From a virus: DNA of 64,000 nucleotides. Location: the IMG/VR virus record IMGVR_UViG_3300050821_002050, positions 1 to 64,000 of that record; one strand, given 5' to 3'. A program made the position numbers and the translations under genes. Of the stretch, positions 31,909 through 39,147 are shown in pieces; within the stretch, counting starts at the first letter, position 1, and every line of letters starts with the position of its first letter. Below the pieces are notes generated by a model that ran no database searches, had not been told where the DNA came from, and saw only the letters and a program-made list of their open reading frames with translations.

Positions 31909-32691
31909 TTACGACCTCTGTACGTGTAGCGAGAGCGTGACCTTCTGGATCGTGGCCGCGCTATCGACGTTGAAGGCGAGGATGTCACCCGCGTTGACCG
32001 TCGTGGTCCAACCCGACAGCGTGCTGTCCTGTGCTTTCGCCGCAGAGCTGATAGTCGGCGGCGTAGACGAAGTGATCTTGTCCGCCGCGACCGGGTGAGT
32101 ACCCGGCGCGTAGTTCGCGTAGGTCGTCTTCCAGATGTTGACAACGACAGAGCCGGTTTGATCCGCAAGTAGTTCAGCTTGCGTGATGGTGCAGTTGAAC
32201 GGCACCTCGATCCACGACTTGAGGCCAGTGGTGATCGCCGATCCTTGACCGTCGATGACTACTTCGATGCCGAGGGTCTGCGCCGGGCCAGTGGGACCCG
32301 TGTTTCCCTGCAAACCAGTAGGCCCAGTAGGCCCAGTCGGACCACCGTTCGGGCCCGTCGAGCCTGTGTTGCCCGTCGACCCAGTCGGCCCCGTGTTTCC
32401 TTGCGTGCCTTGTGACCCCTGCAAGCCAGTAGGGCCGGTGTTGCCCGTCGGGCCCGGGTTCGAAGGACCAGTGAAACCTGTCTGACCGCGCGGCCCAGTT
32501 GGCCCCGTGTTGCCTGTGGGCCCAGTGCCGATCGGGCCCGTGGGGCCGGTGTTGCCAGTGAAGTTGCCTGCGCCAGTTGCGCCCGTGTTGCCAGTCGGCC
32601 CAGTCGGGCCACCAGAGGGGCCTGTCGGTCCTATAACGACGGCGACGGGTCGCGCGTAGACTGGTGCTGGAGCGTTTACTTGAACCGTCAT
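31909..32691 (-). CDS. Collagen-like fibre protein, 260 aa
   Basis: The start [14 protein letters not shown] is at 32691. About 110 residues of Gly-X-Y ([10 protein letters not shown] type, Thr-rich) are followed by a C-terminal globular beta domain ([19 protein letters not shown]...). That head resembles the ends of other phage fibres that bind surfaces. Probably trimeric. Confidence 0.75.
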   Translation of the reverse strand: MTVQVNAPAPVYARPVAVVIGPTGPSGGPTGPTGNTGATGAGNFTGNTGPTGPIGTGPTGNTGPTGPRGQTGFTGPSNPGPTGNTGPTGLQGSQGTQGNTGPTGSTGNTGSTGPNGGPTGPTGPTGLQGNTGPTGPAQTLGIEVVIDGQGSAITTGLKSWIEVPFNCTITQAELLADQTGSVVVNIWKTTYANYAPGTHPVAADKITSSTPPTISSAAKAQDSTLSGWTTTVNAGDILAFNVDSAATIQKVTLSLHVQRS

Positions 32692-32692
32692 C

Positions 32693-33082
32693 TTAGGTCT
32701 CCGATACACCTTGTTTGATGATCAACTTACCGAACATGAGCATCGTGCGGATCGAAGGGCTGGAGCCGTCGTACATGATCAAGTCGTACACGTACTCGCC
32801 AACCGGCAACGAAGCGTCGATCACCGACATCGGCACGTTGAATTGAATGATGCGGTTGATGGCATCGAGGACAACGATCTGGCCGGCGATCGACGTGAAC
32901 GTGGTGATCGCTACGGCGTCGTCGCGGCTCGCCTTGACTTCCATTCGGAAGTTCTGACCAGTCAGCACCCATGTATCGGTCGACAGACCGAACTGGATTG
33001 CGTCCTGCATCGTGACGTTGCTGTACTCGACGAGATCGACTTCGGATGCGGTCTCTACAGCTAGGAAATTGCCGATGGGCAT
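32693..33082 (-). CDS. Structural protein, 129 aa
   Basis: Beta-rich ([43 protein letters not shown]), similar in style to phage fibre-anchoring or BppU-like N-terminal domains that describe a quantity over a spatial layout. The ATGA overlap with the previous gene supports its start. Function inferred from position upstream of the fibres. Confidence 0.55.
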   Translation of the reverse strand: MPIGNFLAVETASEVDLVEYSNVTMQDAIQFGLSTDTWVLTGQNFRMEVKASRDDAVAITTFTSIAGQIVVLDAINRIIQFNVPMSVIDASLPVGEYVYDLIMYDGSSPSIRTMLMFGKLIIKQGVSET

Positions 33083-33765
33083 CAGAAGCTCCTCTCGTTG
33101 GCGCTACCGATTGCAGGCACACCGCTCTGCTGGCTCGTAGACCGGAACTGCTGCGGGAAGCGCCATGCAGTCCCGCCGCGCGTGTTCGCCTGCAGCGTGG
33201 CCGCTCGACCGCGCCCGATGGCGTCGCGGAAGCGCTTGAGGTGGTAGGCACCCTGCGTCTTGTCGGTGTAGCTCTTCTCGGGCTGGGTCATCATCCTGCC
33301 GAGGAGCCCATCGAGGAGGCCGGCGTGATGCACCGGCAGCAGCCAGTCAGGCGCATCCGGGATCATGTGCTTGTCGGTCGGGAGCTTCGTGTTGACGACT
33401 ACCGAGACGTTGAAGTAGCCCGTGGTGTTCGGGACGTTCTTGAACACGATGTTGGCGAAGTCAGAAGTCAACAGCGCGGGCGCACCTACTACGGCAGTGG
33501 CCGGATTGGTGTTGGGGCTGGGTACTTGCGAGCCCCAGTCGGCGACGCCAAGGAGCCGGATGATCTGGCCCTCACTGACGAATACCGGATAGACGCGGGT
33601 CGTGGTGTTGTAGGGGACCGTGATGTCCTGCGTCCACGCCGACGTGCCGCTGAGAAACTCGGAGAGCACATCGAAGAACTCAGCAGCGAGCCCCTTGTCG
33701 GACGCGCCGACAAGTTTCACTCGCGCTAGGTTCATCAGTTGATCCCAATCCTGCCTCTGGATCAT
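33082..33765 (-). CDS. Head-tail/structural protein, 227 aa
   Basis: MIQRQDWDQLMNLARVKL starts at 33765. A helical N-terminus, a beta middle and a helical end (GLLDGLLGRMMTQPEK) resemble uncharacterised podovirus head-tail proteins. Lying between the capsid and fibre genes, it is probably a connector component. Confidence 0.5.
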   Translation of the reverse strand: MIQRQDWDQLMNLARVKLVGASDKGLAAEFFDVLSEFLSGTSAWTQDITVPYNTTTRVYPVFVSEGQIIRLLGVADWGSQVPSPNTNPATAVVGAPALLTSDFANIVFKNVPNTTGYFNVSVVVNTKLPTDKHMIPDAPDWLLPVHHAGLLDGLLGRMMTQPEKSYTDKTQGAYHLKRFRDAIGRGRAATLQANTRGGTAWRFPQQFRSTSQQSGVPAIGSANERSF

Positions 33766-33766
33766 C

Positions 33767-34156
33767 TTAGCCTCCCTGCGCGGCGGCAGCGGCGACACCG
33801 ATGGTGCCAATGAGCATGTTCGTGAAAATCTTCATGAAGGTAGCGGAGCGCTCGTCTTGGATGTCTTCCTGATCGCGCTCCAGTGCGTGCGCGCACAGTC
33901 CGTGCAAGAACGCGAGACGGAAGGGCTCCTCGATGTCGAGCAACGTGCCGTCGTTGGCTTGGAAGCTGGGGACGCCGCCCTTGGCGAAGCGACTGAACAC
34001 GAACAGGTCGGGGCGCAGGCGACGGCCTTCGAGGAGGGCCACATTCATCGCGATGACAAGACTTCCGTCGTCATAGCGGTACGGCGCGATGGTGTCCTGT
34101 AGGAGCGTCCTCGCGTCGGTGATGTAGTCCGTGATCGTCAGGAGCGCCGTGGACAT
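33767..34156 (-). CDS. Head-tail adaptor-like protein (DUF6682-like), 129 aa
   Basis: The pattern ITDARTLLQDTIAPYRYDDGSLVIAMNVAL...GRRLRPDLF is one I associate with a small podovirus family next to capsid genes, probably the portal-proximal adaptor ring. It is mostly helical. The stop lies 1 bp before the next ATG. Confidence 0.55.
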   Translation of the reverse strand: MSTALLTITDYITDARTLLQDTIAPYRYDDGSLVIAMNVALLEGRRLRPDLFVFSRFAKGGVPSFQANDGTLLDIEEPFRLAFLHGLCAHALERDQEDIQDERSATFMKIFTNMLIGTIGVAAAAAQGG

Positions 34157-34159
34157 GAC

Positions 34160-34576
34160 TTAGTCCTCGCCGAGAATGTCGACCGTGAGCGTGGTGTTGC
34201 CTGCGTAGGTGCCGGTGGACACGACCTTCGCGCGCCACAACCGCCCGACGAGACCGTCGTTCTTCGTGTTCGCGGCGAGGGTTCCGTCGGTCGCTGCAAC
34301 GGGGACCACTGCAGTCTGACGATTGACGTTTCCGACTTCGCGGAGTGAGGCGACTGCGAAGTCGAACTCCATCACGTCGCACCACGTCACGCCTTGGTCG
34401 AACGAGGTCTGGATGTAGACCTTGCAGGTGGTGCCGCCCGACCCGTAGACGAAGTTCGCCTGCGCGGCCATGTTGAGCGGCAGCTTCTGACCGTTCGCTT
34501 TCACGTCGAACGTCTGAGAGAGAAGGGTCGCCGCAGCCGTGATTACCGTCGCGGGGAGTAGGGAAGTGACAGCCAT
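34160..34576 (-). CDS. Structural protein after capsid, 138 aa
   Basis: MAVTSLLPATVITAAAT starts at 34576 with GGAGG upstream. A beta-rich small domain (TTCKVYIQTSFDQGVTWCDVMEFDFA). Being the first gene after the capsid and under P34, a head-decoration or stabilising role is plausible but unproven. Confidence 0.55.
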   Translation of the reverse strand: MAVTSLLPATVITAAATLLSQTFDVKANGQKLPLNMAAQANFVYGSGGTTCKVYIQTSFDQGVTWCDVMEFDFAVASLREVGNVNRQTAVVPVAATDGTLAANTKNDGLVGRLWRAKVVSTGTYAGNTTLTVDILGED

Positions 34577-34593
34577 GGAAACCTCCAAAAAAT

Positions 34594-34625
34594 AAGGGCC
34601 CCAGAGAATTACCTCGGGGGCCCTT
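34594..34625 (-). terminator. Intrinsic terminator after capsid gene
   Basis: On the minus strand AAGGGCCCC pairs with GGGGCCCTT (9 bp), followed by a T-rich run (TATTTTTT). The -10 of promoter P34 is in the loop, so transcripts from the capsid gene should end here while those started at P34 lack the 5' arm. Confidence 0.75.
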
Positions 34626-34638
34626 AAGAGTTGGTTTA
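34606..34638 (-). promoter_or_regulatory. Late promoter P34 (CtrA-like box, one mismatch)
   Basis: Minus strand TAAA-CCAACTC-TTAA, 12 nt, TAATTC. It is interlaced with the terminator at 34594-34625 and lies 30 bp before the ATG of the 138-aa gene. Confidence 0.5.
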
Positions 34639-34645
34639 CGTCCGA

Positions 34646-35656
34646 TTAGGAGTTCGGCGTGACCTGCGCCTGCACGAGCGCTTTTCCGTCAACGACCTGA
34701 TAGCCGTAAACTTGTAGACCACGCAGGATTTGACCGAAGGTCAGCTCCGATCGAAGGGTCTCTACCTTCGAAATTTGCGACGCGAACGTAAGTCCATGCG
34801 CGTGGCCCGCGAAGATCGGCCATTCACCAGCGTTGAAGTTCGTGCTGTCCGTCGAGTTGTTGGGCAGCAGGTTGCTGATGTAGATGGTGAAGCGATCGAC
34901 CATGCCGAGACGCCCGTTGCGGAGCATCGAGACGCTGTCGCCGCTCAAGTAAGCCTGACGGAGTTCGGACTGCTTGATCATCCTCCCCGCCCAGCTCGGC
35001 ATCACGACCCATCTTCCCACCTCGGGAATATTCTGTTCGTCGAGCACTTGGCCCATACGCATCAGAACATCGAGGAGTTCGATGTCGCCCACGCCCGGGT
35101 TCTTCGACACGACCGAGAGAGGCGTGCCCTTGACACCGAGGTTGACGTTGCCGGTGATGACGCCCGCTGCCGTACCACGGTTCGCGGAGACCATCTGGTT
35201 GACAATGCCGTCGAGCACATCGCTGTCGACGGTGATCTTCAACTGCTGTGCGGCGTCGTCGGACCACATGGACAAGATGTTGAGATCGCTCTGGATTTCC
35301 ATCACGTCGTCGAGGACGAGAGAGAAATATTTGCCGTTGCCGATGAACAACTCGACCGTGCCACCCGTCGGGCGGTCAAGGTTGAGCAGACCGTCCGAAG
35401 AATAGTTTCGGATGGTGATGGTCGGCTTGGTACGGATTTTCACGCGGTCGCCGTGGTTGCGAATTTCGCCCTCGTAGTCCGTGTTCGAGATCGCAGCGAG
35501 CACAGTCGAGGCGTAGAACTTCTCAACCAGCTTGCCACTCCAGATTTCCGGAATGAAGCCAGTGGACTGCAGTGAGTTGGGCGAGCTACCTACGGGATAG
35601 ATCGCGGGAGTAGAGCCCGACGTTGCGCCGGGAAAACCTGCACTAGGAATGGACAT
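34646..35656 (-). CDS. Major capsid protein
   Basis: 336 aa. The sequence has the features of T7-like/HK97-fold coat proteins: a Ser/Gly/Pro-rich N-terminus, SGKLVEKFYASTVLAAISNTDYEG, VKIRTKPTITIRNY, IFAGHAHGLTFASQISKVET and a C-terminus VYGYQVVDGKALVQAQV. It follows the scaffold gene, as in podoviruses. It would form the icosahedral shell. A hairpin (35665-35693) spans its ribosome site, and a strong terminator ends its message, so expression is set apart from neighbours. Confidence 0.85.
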   Translation of the reverse strand: MSIPSAGFPGATSGSTPAIYPVGSSPNSLQSTGFIPEIWSGKLVEKFYASTVLAAISNTDYEGEIRNHGDRVKIRTKPTITIRNYSSDGLLNLDRPTGGTVELFIGNGKYFSLVLDDVMEIQSDLNILSMWSDDAAQQLKITVDSDVLDGIVNQMVSANRGTAAGVITGNVNLGVKGTPLSVVSKNPGVGDIELLDVLMRMGQVLDEQNIPEVGRWVVMPSWAGRMIKQSELRQAYLSGDSVSMLRNGRLGMVDRFTIYISNLLPNNSTDSTNFNAGEWPIFAGHAHGLTFASQISKVETLRSELTFGQILRGLQVYGYQVVDGKALVQAQVTPNS

Positions 35657-35664
35657 GGAAGCGT

Positions 35665-35693
35665 CCCCCTCAAGTTGGAATGGATGGAGGGGG
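35665..35693 (-). promoter_or_regulatory. Hairpin over the capsid ribosome-binding site
   Basis: CCCCCTC (35665-35671) pairs with GAGGGGG (35687-35693) around a 15-nt loop. On the minus-strand message the arm at 35671-35665 holds the GAGG that serves the capsid ATG. Confidence 0.5.
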
Positions 35694-35737
35694 CCGCTTT
35701 CAATTCATGTCAGAGCATGCGTGTGAGAGCCCCCGGT

Positions 35738-36868
35738 TTACCGGATGCGCCCTTCTCGCTGTGCCGCTGAGAGATCAGCTTGGATGGCGTCGTACTCAGC
35801 CTTGCGACCGTCGTAGTAGCCCTTCCTACTATCCTCATAGAACTTCGAGATTTGAGCGCGTGTGTAGATCGGCTTCTCACTGGGCACCGCGCTTTCGCCC
35901 GATGCCGGTTTGGCCCTGCCGGGGGCTGCGAGCGTCTCAAGAGCTACAGCGGGACTTCGAGGAGCGGCGAGGGGAGCCTGCTGTTCGGTCTGCTGTGTCT
36001 GAGCCGTCTGGCCCGTGGCGTGTGCTTCCCGAAGGAAGTCGTGGAAGAACTGCAACACGAGCGGGGCATCAGCGCCGTCGACAGCCGCGTTCAACATGTC
36101 GTTTCGTATCTGACGTGTGTAAATATTCGGTAAACGGAGCCACGTCTTGAAACGAGTGTCCCTGTTGATCTGTCGCCACTGCGGAAGCTTGCCGTCGAGG
36201 TACGCGAACAACTCGCGCTTCGCGGTGCTTTTTACTTGCTGTGTAAGGCGTTGGTTCTCGTCGTGGAGGCGTTGCAATTCAGGTTGCACAGCCTCACGTC
36301 CTGCACGCCTAGCGAGATCAATAAGCTCGTCGCCGTAGTCCTGCCGGTCCTGATCCGTAATCAACTTTTCGTGATCGGGAGGGGTATTTTGCATGTAGCC
36401 TGTCCGAGTTGGACTGGCCGTGGGCATGCCCTGATTGAAGGCTGCCAACTGATTTTGGACGTGCTGCAGCTCAGCCCCGAGCTGCGCCATCTGGGTCTCC
36501 ATGGACCCGATCGTCACTTTTTGAGCGTTGAACCGACCCTGCATCGAGAGAAATCGGTGCCGCCAATCCTCGGCGGAGACGTTCTCATCACCCGGTTTTA
36601 GGGCCTCTGGCGGGGGTGTTTGAGCCGTTTGCGGGGGTGTTTTGGGCTCTTGCGGGGGTGTTTGGGCCGTTTGCGGAGCTTGCGGGGGAGTTTCAGCCGG
36701 GGGCGAGGCCGGAGCCGCCTCGACTGGGGTTGGTTTGGCATAGAGCCGCTTGTGGAGTTCATCCGCCTCCTTGCCCCGTGCGGTGACGCTGTCGGGGATA
36801 CGGACATTCGGATCGACGGGGATACCTTTGGTGTTGTCAAGGGGTTGGAGTGCTGCAGCAGTTGACAT
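35738..36868 (-). CDS. Scaffolding protein
   Basis: 376 aa, largely helical and disordered. It has a Pro/Thr/Gln-rich N-terminus with repeated TPPQ, a coiled coil (about 125-160), more helices, and a basic C-terminal hook (KAEYDAIQADLSAAQREGRIR). Position just upstream of the capsid gene and composition match podovirus scaffolds, which guide shell assembly and then leave. The 36610-36690 DNA is a repeat-rich Pro/Thr stretch. Confidence 0.7.
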   Translation of the reverse strand: MSTAAALQPLDNTKGIPVDPNVRIPDSVTARGKEADELHKRLYAKPTPVEAAPASPPAETPPQAPQTAQTPPQEPKTPPQTAQTPPPEALKPGDENVSAEDWRHRFLSMQGRFNAQKVTIGSMETQMAQLGAELQHVQNQLAAFNQGMPTASPTRTGYMQNTPPDHEKLITDQDRQDYGDELIDLARRAGREAVQPELQRLHDENQRLTQQVKSTAKRELFAYLDGKLPQWRQINRDTRFKTWLRLPNIYTRQIRNDMLNAAVDGADAPLVLQFFHDFLREAHATGQTAQTQQTEQQAPLAAPRSPAVALETLAAPGRAKPASGESAVPSEKPIYTRAQISKFYEDSRKGYYDGRKAEYDAIQADLSAAQREGRIR

Positions 36869-36894
36869 GGTAACTCCTTATGAACGCAGGCGTT

Positions 36895-37134
36895 TTACGG
36901 CTGTGGGTTCGGTTGTTTTGGGGGGTTGCGGCACTCCCGGAAGGTCTTCAGCAGGTGCAGGAATGCCTGTGCTTTGCCCTGCTGGACGAGGATGGTGTTC
37001 TGTTCTGCTTGGGTTACGGCCACCGTAACTTCGGTCGCGTAGGCGTCGAAAAACTGAACGAACGCATCCCATTCCTTGGGGGCGGCGTTCGCTAAGTTTC
37101 GGGAAAGCTGGGATAAAATCTGGGTGCTATTCAC
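36895..37134 (-). CDS. T7-like podovirus head-region protein, 79 aa
   Basis: The pattern LSQLSRNLANAAPKEWDAFVQFFDAY...ILVQQGKAQAFLHLLKTF is a small helical family seen near capsid genes of T7-like phages. The GTG at 37134 overlaps the previous TGA. A TTG at 37155 is the alternative. A palindrome (37014-37028) lies in frame (EVTVAVTQ). Confidence 0.6.
   Translation of the reverse strand: MNSTQILSQLSRNLANAAPKEWDAFVQFFDAYATEVTVAVTQAEQNTILVQQGKAQAFLHLLKTFRECRNPPKQPNPQP
37014..37028. repeat. Dispersed palindrome site 12
   Basis: TTACGG-CCA-CCGTAA; on the minus coding strand it reads VTVAVT, inside a helical protein rather than a linker. Confidence 0.9.
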
Positions 37135-37346
37135 GCGATTGCGTTTCCGGTCCAATCCCCGGAGCCAAGCCCATCAGGCTCGGGTGCGGGCTGGGCCATT
37201 GGGGTTGCCTTGCCGTATGACTGGAAATCGGGCTGCGAGGAGCCGCCGCTGGCGGCACCGGGGAGCATGCGCTGCGAAGACCCCTTGTTCGGGGACTTGA
37301 CAAGCGATCCGCCCTTCGTGAGCGGGGTCATGTGTTTCTTGAACAT
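37131..37346 (-). CDS. Small head-region protein, 71 aa
   Basis: MTPLTKGGSLVKSPNKGSSQ and FQSYGKATPMAQP recur in small late proteins of podoviruses. Polar, Gly/Ser/Pro-rich, no hydrophobic segment. The stop TGA overlaps the next start GTG. Confidence 0.6.
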   Translation of the reverse strand: MFKKHMTPLTKGGSLVKSPNKGSSQRMLPGAASGGSSQPDFQSYGKATPMAQPAPEPDGLGSGDWTGNAIA

Positions 37347-37573
37347 CAGATGCCTCCAAGTCGGCCCGGCCCATACGGGGAGGGCGACGGTTGCGCGCCG
37401 GCCATCGGCATCGCCGATGGTGCGGACTTTCCGTAGTCGCGGGTGCTCTTCGTGATCGAAGACACGCGCGGCTTGCGCGCTGCTCCAGACGGACCATCAG
37501 CCGAGACCGACCCCGGGTTGGGGACGGTCTTCGGCGCAACGGTCTGCATCGGTTTGATGGTGGCTTTGAACAT
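37346..37573 (-). CDS. Small head-region protein, 75 aa
   Basis: Begins MFKATIKPMQTVAPKTV, like its neighbour in composition (Lys/Pro/Ser-rich). The start overlaps the previous stop. Function unknown. Confidence 0.55.
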   Translation of the reverse strand: MFKATIKPMQTVAPKTVPNPGSVSADGPSGAARKPRVSSITKSTRDYGKSAPSAMPMAGAQPSPSPYGPGRLGGI

Positions 37574-37842
37574 TACCGTGCTCCGGTAATGCCCGCCGTC
37601 GCGGAGACCGCGCCCTGATAGCCGAACATCTTGCCGCTTCCGCCTTTGGCGAACTTGTCGCCCGTACCTGCGCTGTCATCACCCTGATCGGTGTTGCCAG
37701 CAGTCTTGACGCCTGCAGCTTCCTGCGGCGCAGTGACAGTACGGTCGCCCTTGCCGAACATCGGGGTCTTGCCCCCCTTGGCAAAGTCAGCATTCTTTTC
37801 GGTGTGCTTCTGGAAGCCGCCGTTGAGAGAATTCTTGGACAT
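37573..37842 (-). CDS. Small head-region protein with FAKGG repeats, 89 aa
   Basis: Two copies of the motif FAKGG(K/S)-x-x-MFG (KTPMFGKGD; GKMFGYQGA), a pattern known in small podovirus late proteins. The ATG at 37842 has GGAG eight bases upstream. It is the first gene after terminator and promoter at 37855-37920. Confidence 0.6.
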   Translation of the reverse strand: MSKNSLNGGFQKHTEKNADFAKGGKTPMFGKGDRTVTAPQEAAGVKTAGNTDQGDDSAGTGDKFAKGGSGKMFGYQGAVSATAGITGAR

Positions 37843-37854
37843 GGTTGTCTCCAT

Positions 37855-37886
37855 AAAAAAATCGGGACGGCGTGAGCCATCCCGAG
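37855..37886 (-). terminator. Intrinsic terminator after glycan cassette
   Basis: On the minus strand CTCGGGATGG pairs with a CCGTCCCGA-containing arm, then T7. It closes the transcript from the glycan genes. Promoter P37 overlaps the 5' arm. Confidence 0.75.
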
Positions 37887-37888
37887 GA

Positions 37889-37920
37889 GAGTTACCTGAT
37901 GGGGGTTAAGGAGCCCTTAA
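37889..37920 (-). promoter_or_regulatory. Late promoter P37 (CtrA-like box)
   Basis: Minus strand TTAA-GGGCTCC-TTAA, 11 nt, TAACTC. The box shares TTAAGGGC...TTAACC with the opposite-strand reading of P22. Predicted start falls in the 5' arm of the adjacent terminator. Confidence 0.6.
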
Positions 37921-37924
37921 TCGG

Positions 37925-38491
37925 CTATCTGATGCCTACGATGAGACATTCTGGCTTCACCGACGAGCACGCGGCAACGCTATCGAAGCCACGTAGGTGG
38001 TCGAAGATACCGTGGTCTACTGACCCGTTCGGCATCTTGTAGGGACACACGTCTTCCATGAAGTAGTAGCCGCCCGGGATCAGCCAGTTTACCAGTTGGT
38101 TGGCCAACTGGATTTGTGGCGCGGGGTCATGGACTGCATCGTCGATGATCACATCGAAGGGCTGGCCCCCGAACCCTAGTAGAGCGTTGTGCAGAGCGTC
38201 TTGCGAATAGGCGTCACATAGGGCAGTACGGATGCGGCGCTGATCGTTGAAGATAAAGGTACCGTCGTTGTCGATGCCAAAAATCTCAGCATTCGGGAAA
38301 TAGTCCCGCCACACGAATAGACTTGCCCCCACGACATTGTTAGGAATGTCCCGGTGACCGCAGATGCCGATCTCCAGCACCCGACGGACGTGGAAGCGGC
38401 TTCGTTCAAGACACTGCTCGTAGTAGGGCGTGTACCCCCAGATGCCTTTGTCAGTGCCGTACTGCACGAATAGTTTCTCTAGCAGGCTCAT
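37925..38491 (-). CDS. Sugar O-methyltransferase-like SAM enzyme
   Basis: 188 aa with a class I methyltransferase core: VLEIGICGHRD (motif I), IFGIDND (motif II acidic residue), PFDVIIDDAVHDP, and LIPGGYYFMEDV. LFVQYGTDKGIWGYTPYYEQ and SLFVWRDYFPNA are typical of the demethylmacrocin/sugar O-methyltransferase group. It would transfer a methyl group to a sugar hydroxyl. The start overlaps the stop of the glycosyltransferase-like gene, so it belongs to the glycan cassette. Substrate unknown. Confidence 0.7.
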   Translation of the reverse strand: MSLLEKLFVQYGTDKGIWGYTPYYEQCLERSRFHVRRVLEIGICGHRDIPNNVVGASLFVWRDYFPNAEIFGIDNDGTFIFNDQRRIRTALCDAYSQDALHNALLGFGGQPFDVIIDDAVHDPAPQIQLANQLVNWLIPGGYYFMEDVCPYKMPNGSVDHGIFDHLRGFDSVAACSSVKPECLIVGIR

Positions 38492-39147
38492 TGTTTCAAC
38501 TCCAGATTTGTGAAGAGGCTCACGTCATGGTCAGCCTTGTACCAATGGATGGGCAACTTCGGGTAAGCGTGCTCTACCCGGGCCCACGTGTTGACTTCCC
38601 ACTCGACAGACTTAGTCTTCGAGACGTGCTGGCGGGCGGCAATGCGCACATGGAAATCAAATGTGTCGACGTATTTGCGAGGTACCGCAACTACCGAGCC
38701 GCAAAAACGCCAATTGACTTCCGCAGCTTCGACGACCCTCTTGTCCCAGCACCCGGGAATATAGATGGCCTTGTCATCGACCTTCTCCATGAACTCGTAG
38801 ATCGCTTGGTTGCTGACGCCCGGCAGATGAAAAATGCCGTAGTCCACCCATACAAGGATGTCGGCTTCCGGGTCTTCATCGGCAGCCTGCACGAGCCAAG
38901 TGGTTTTCTGGTGGTTGACGGCGTGGTACGCAAGCGTGTTCTTGGCGGGATTGTCGCCCTGACTTGCACGCGGCGTGAAGGGGAGCTTGTTGATGTACTT
39001 GTTCATCCACAGGTCGGGGAGAGTGTTGTAAAAACACTTCTTACGCACAGGGACCCCGCCGAGCTTCTCGCCGAGGGCTCCGTACTCCTCGGGACCGCGA
39101 GGATGGTTTGGGATCGGCACATAGGCCGTGACTAACTTAGCTCTCAT
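38488..39147 (-). CDS. Glycosyltransferase-like protein, 219 aa
   Basis: Starts LVTAYVPIPNHPRGPEEYGALG. The middle (DILVWVDYGIFHLPGVS) and the rest resemble small glycosyltransferases of the HtrL/YibB-like type with an acidic motif after a beta strand. The match is weak, so the call leans on the neighbours: an undoubted GT2 enzyme upstream and a sugar methyltransferase downstream. It overlaps the GT2 gene by 11 bp. Confidence 0.45.
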   Translation of the reverse strand: MRAKLVTAYVPIPNHPRGPEEYGALGEKLGGVPVRKKCFYNTLPDLWMNKYINKLPFTPRASQGDNPAKNTLAYHAVNHQKTTWLVQAADEDPEADILVWVDYGIFHLPGVSNQAIYEFMEKVDDKAIYIPGCWDKRVVEAAEVNWRFCGSVVAVPRKYVDTFDFHVRIAARQHVSKTKSVEWEVNTWARVEHAYPKLPIHWYKADHDVSLFTNLELKQ

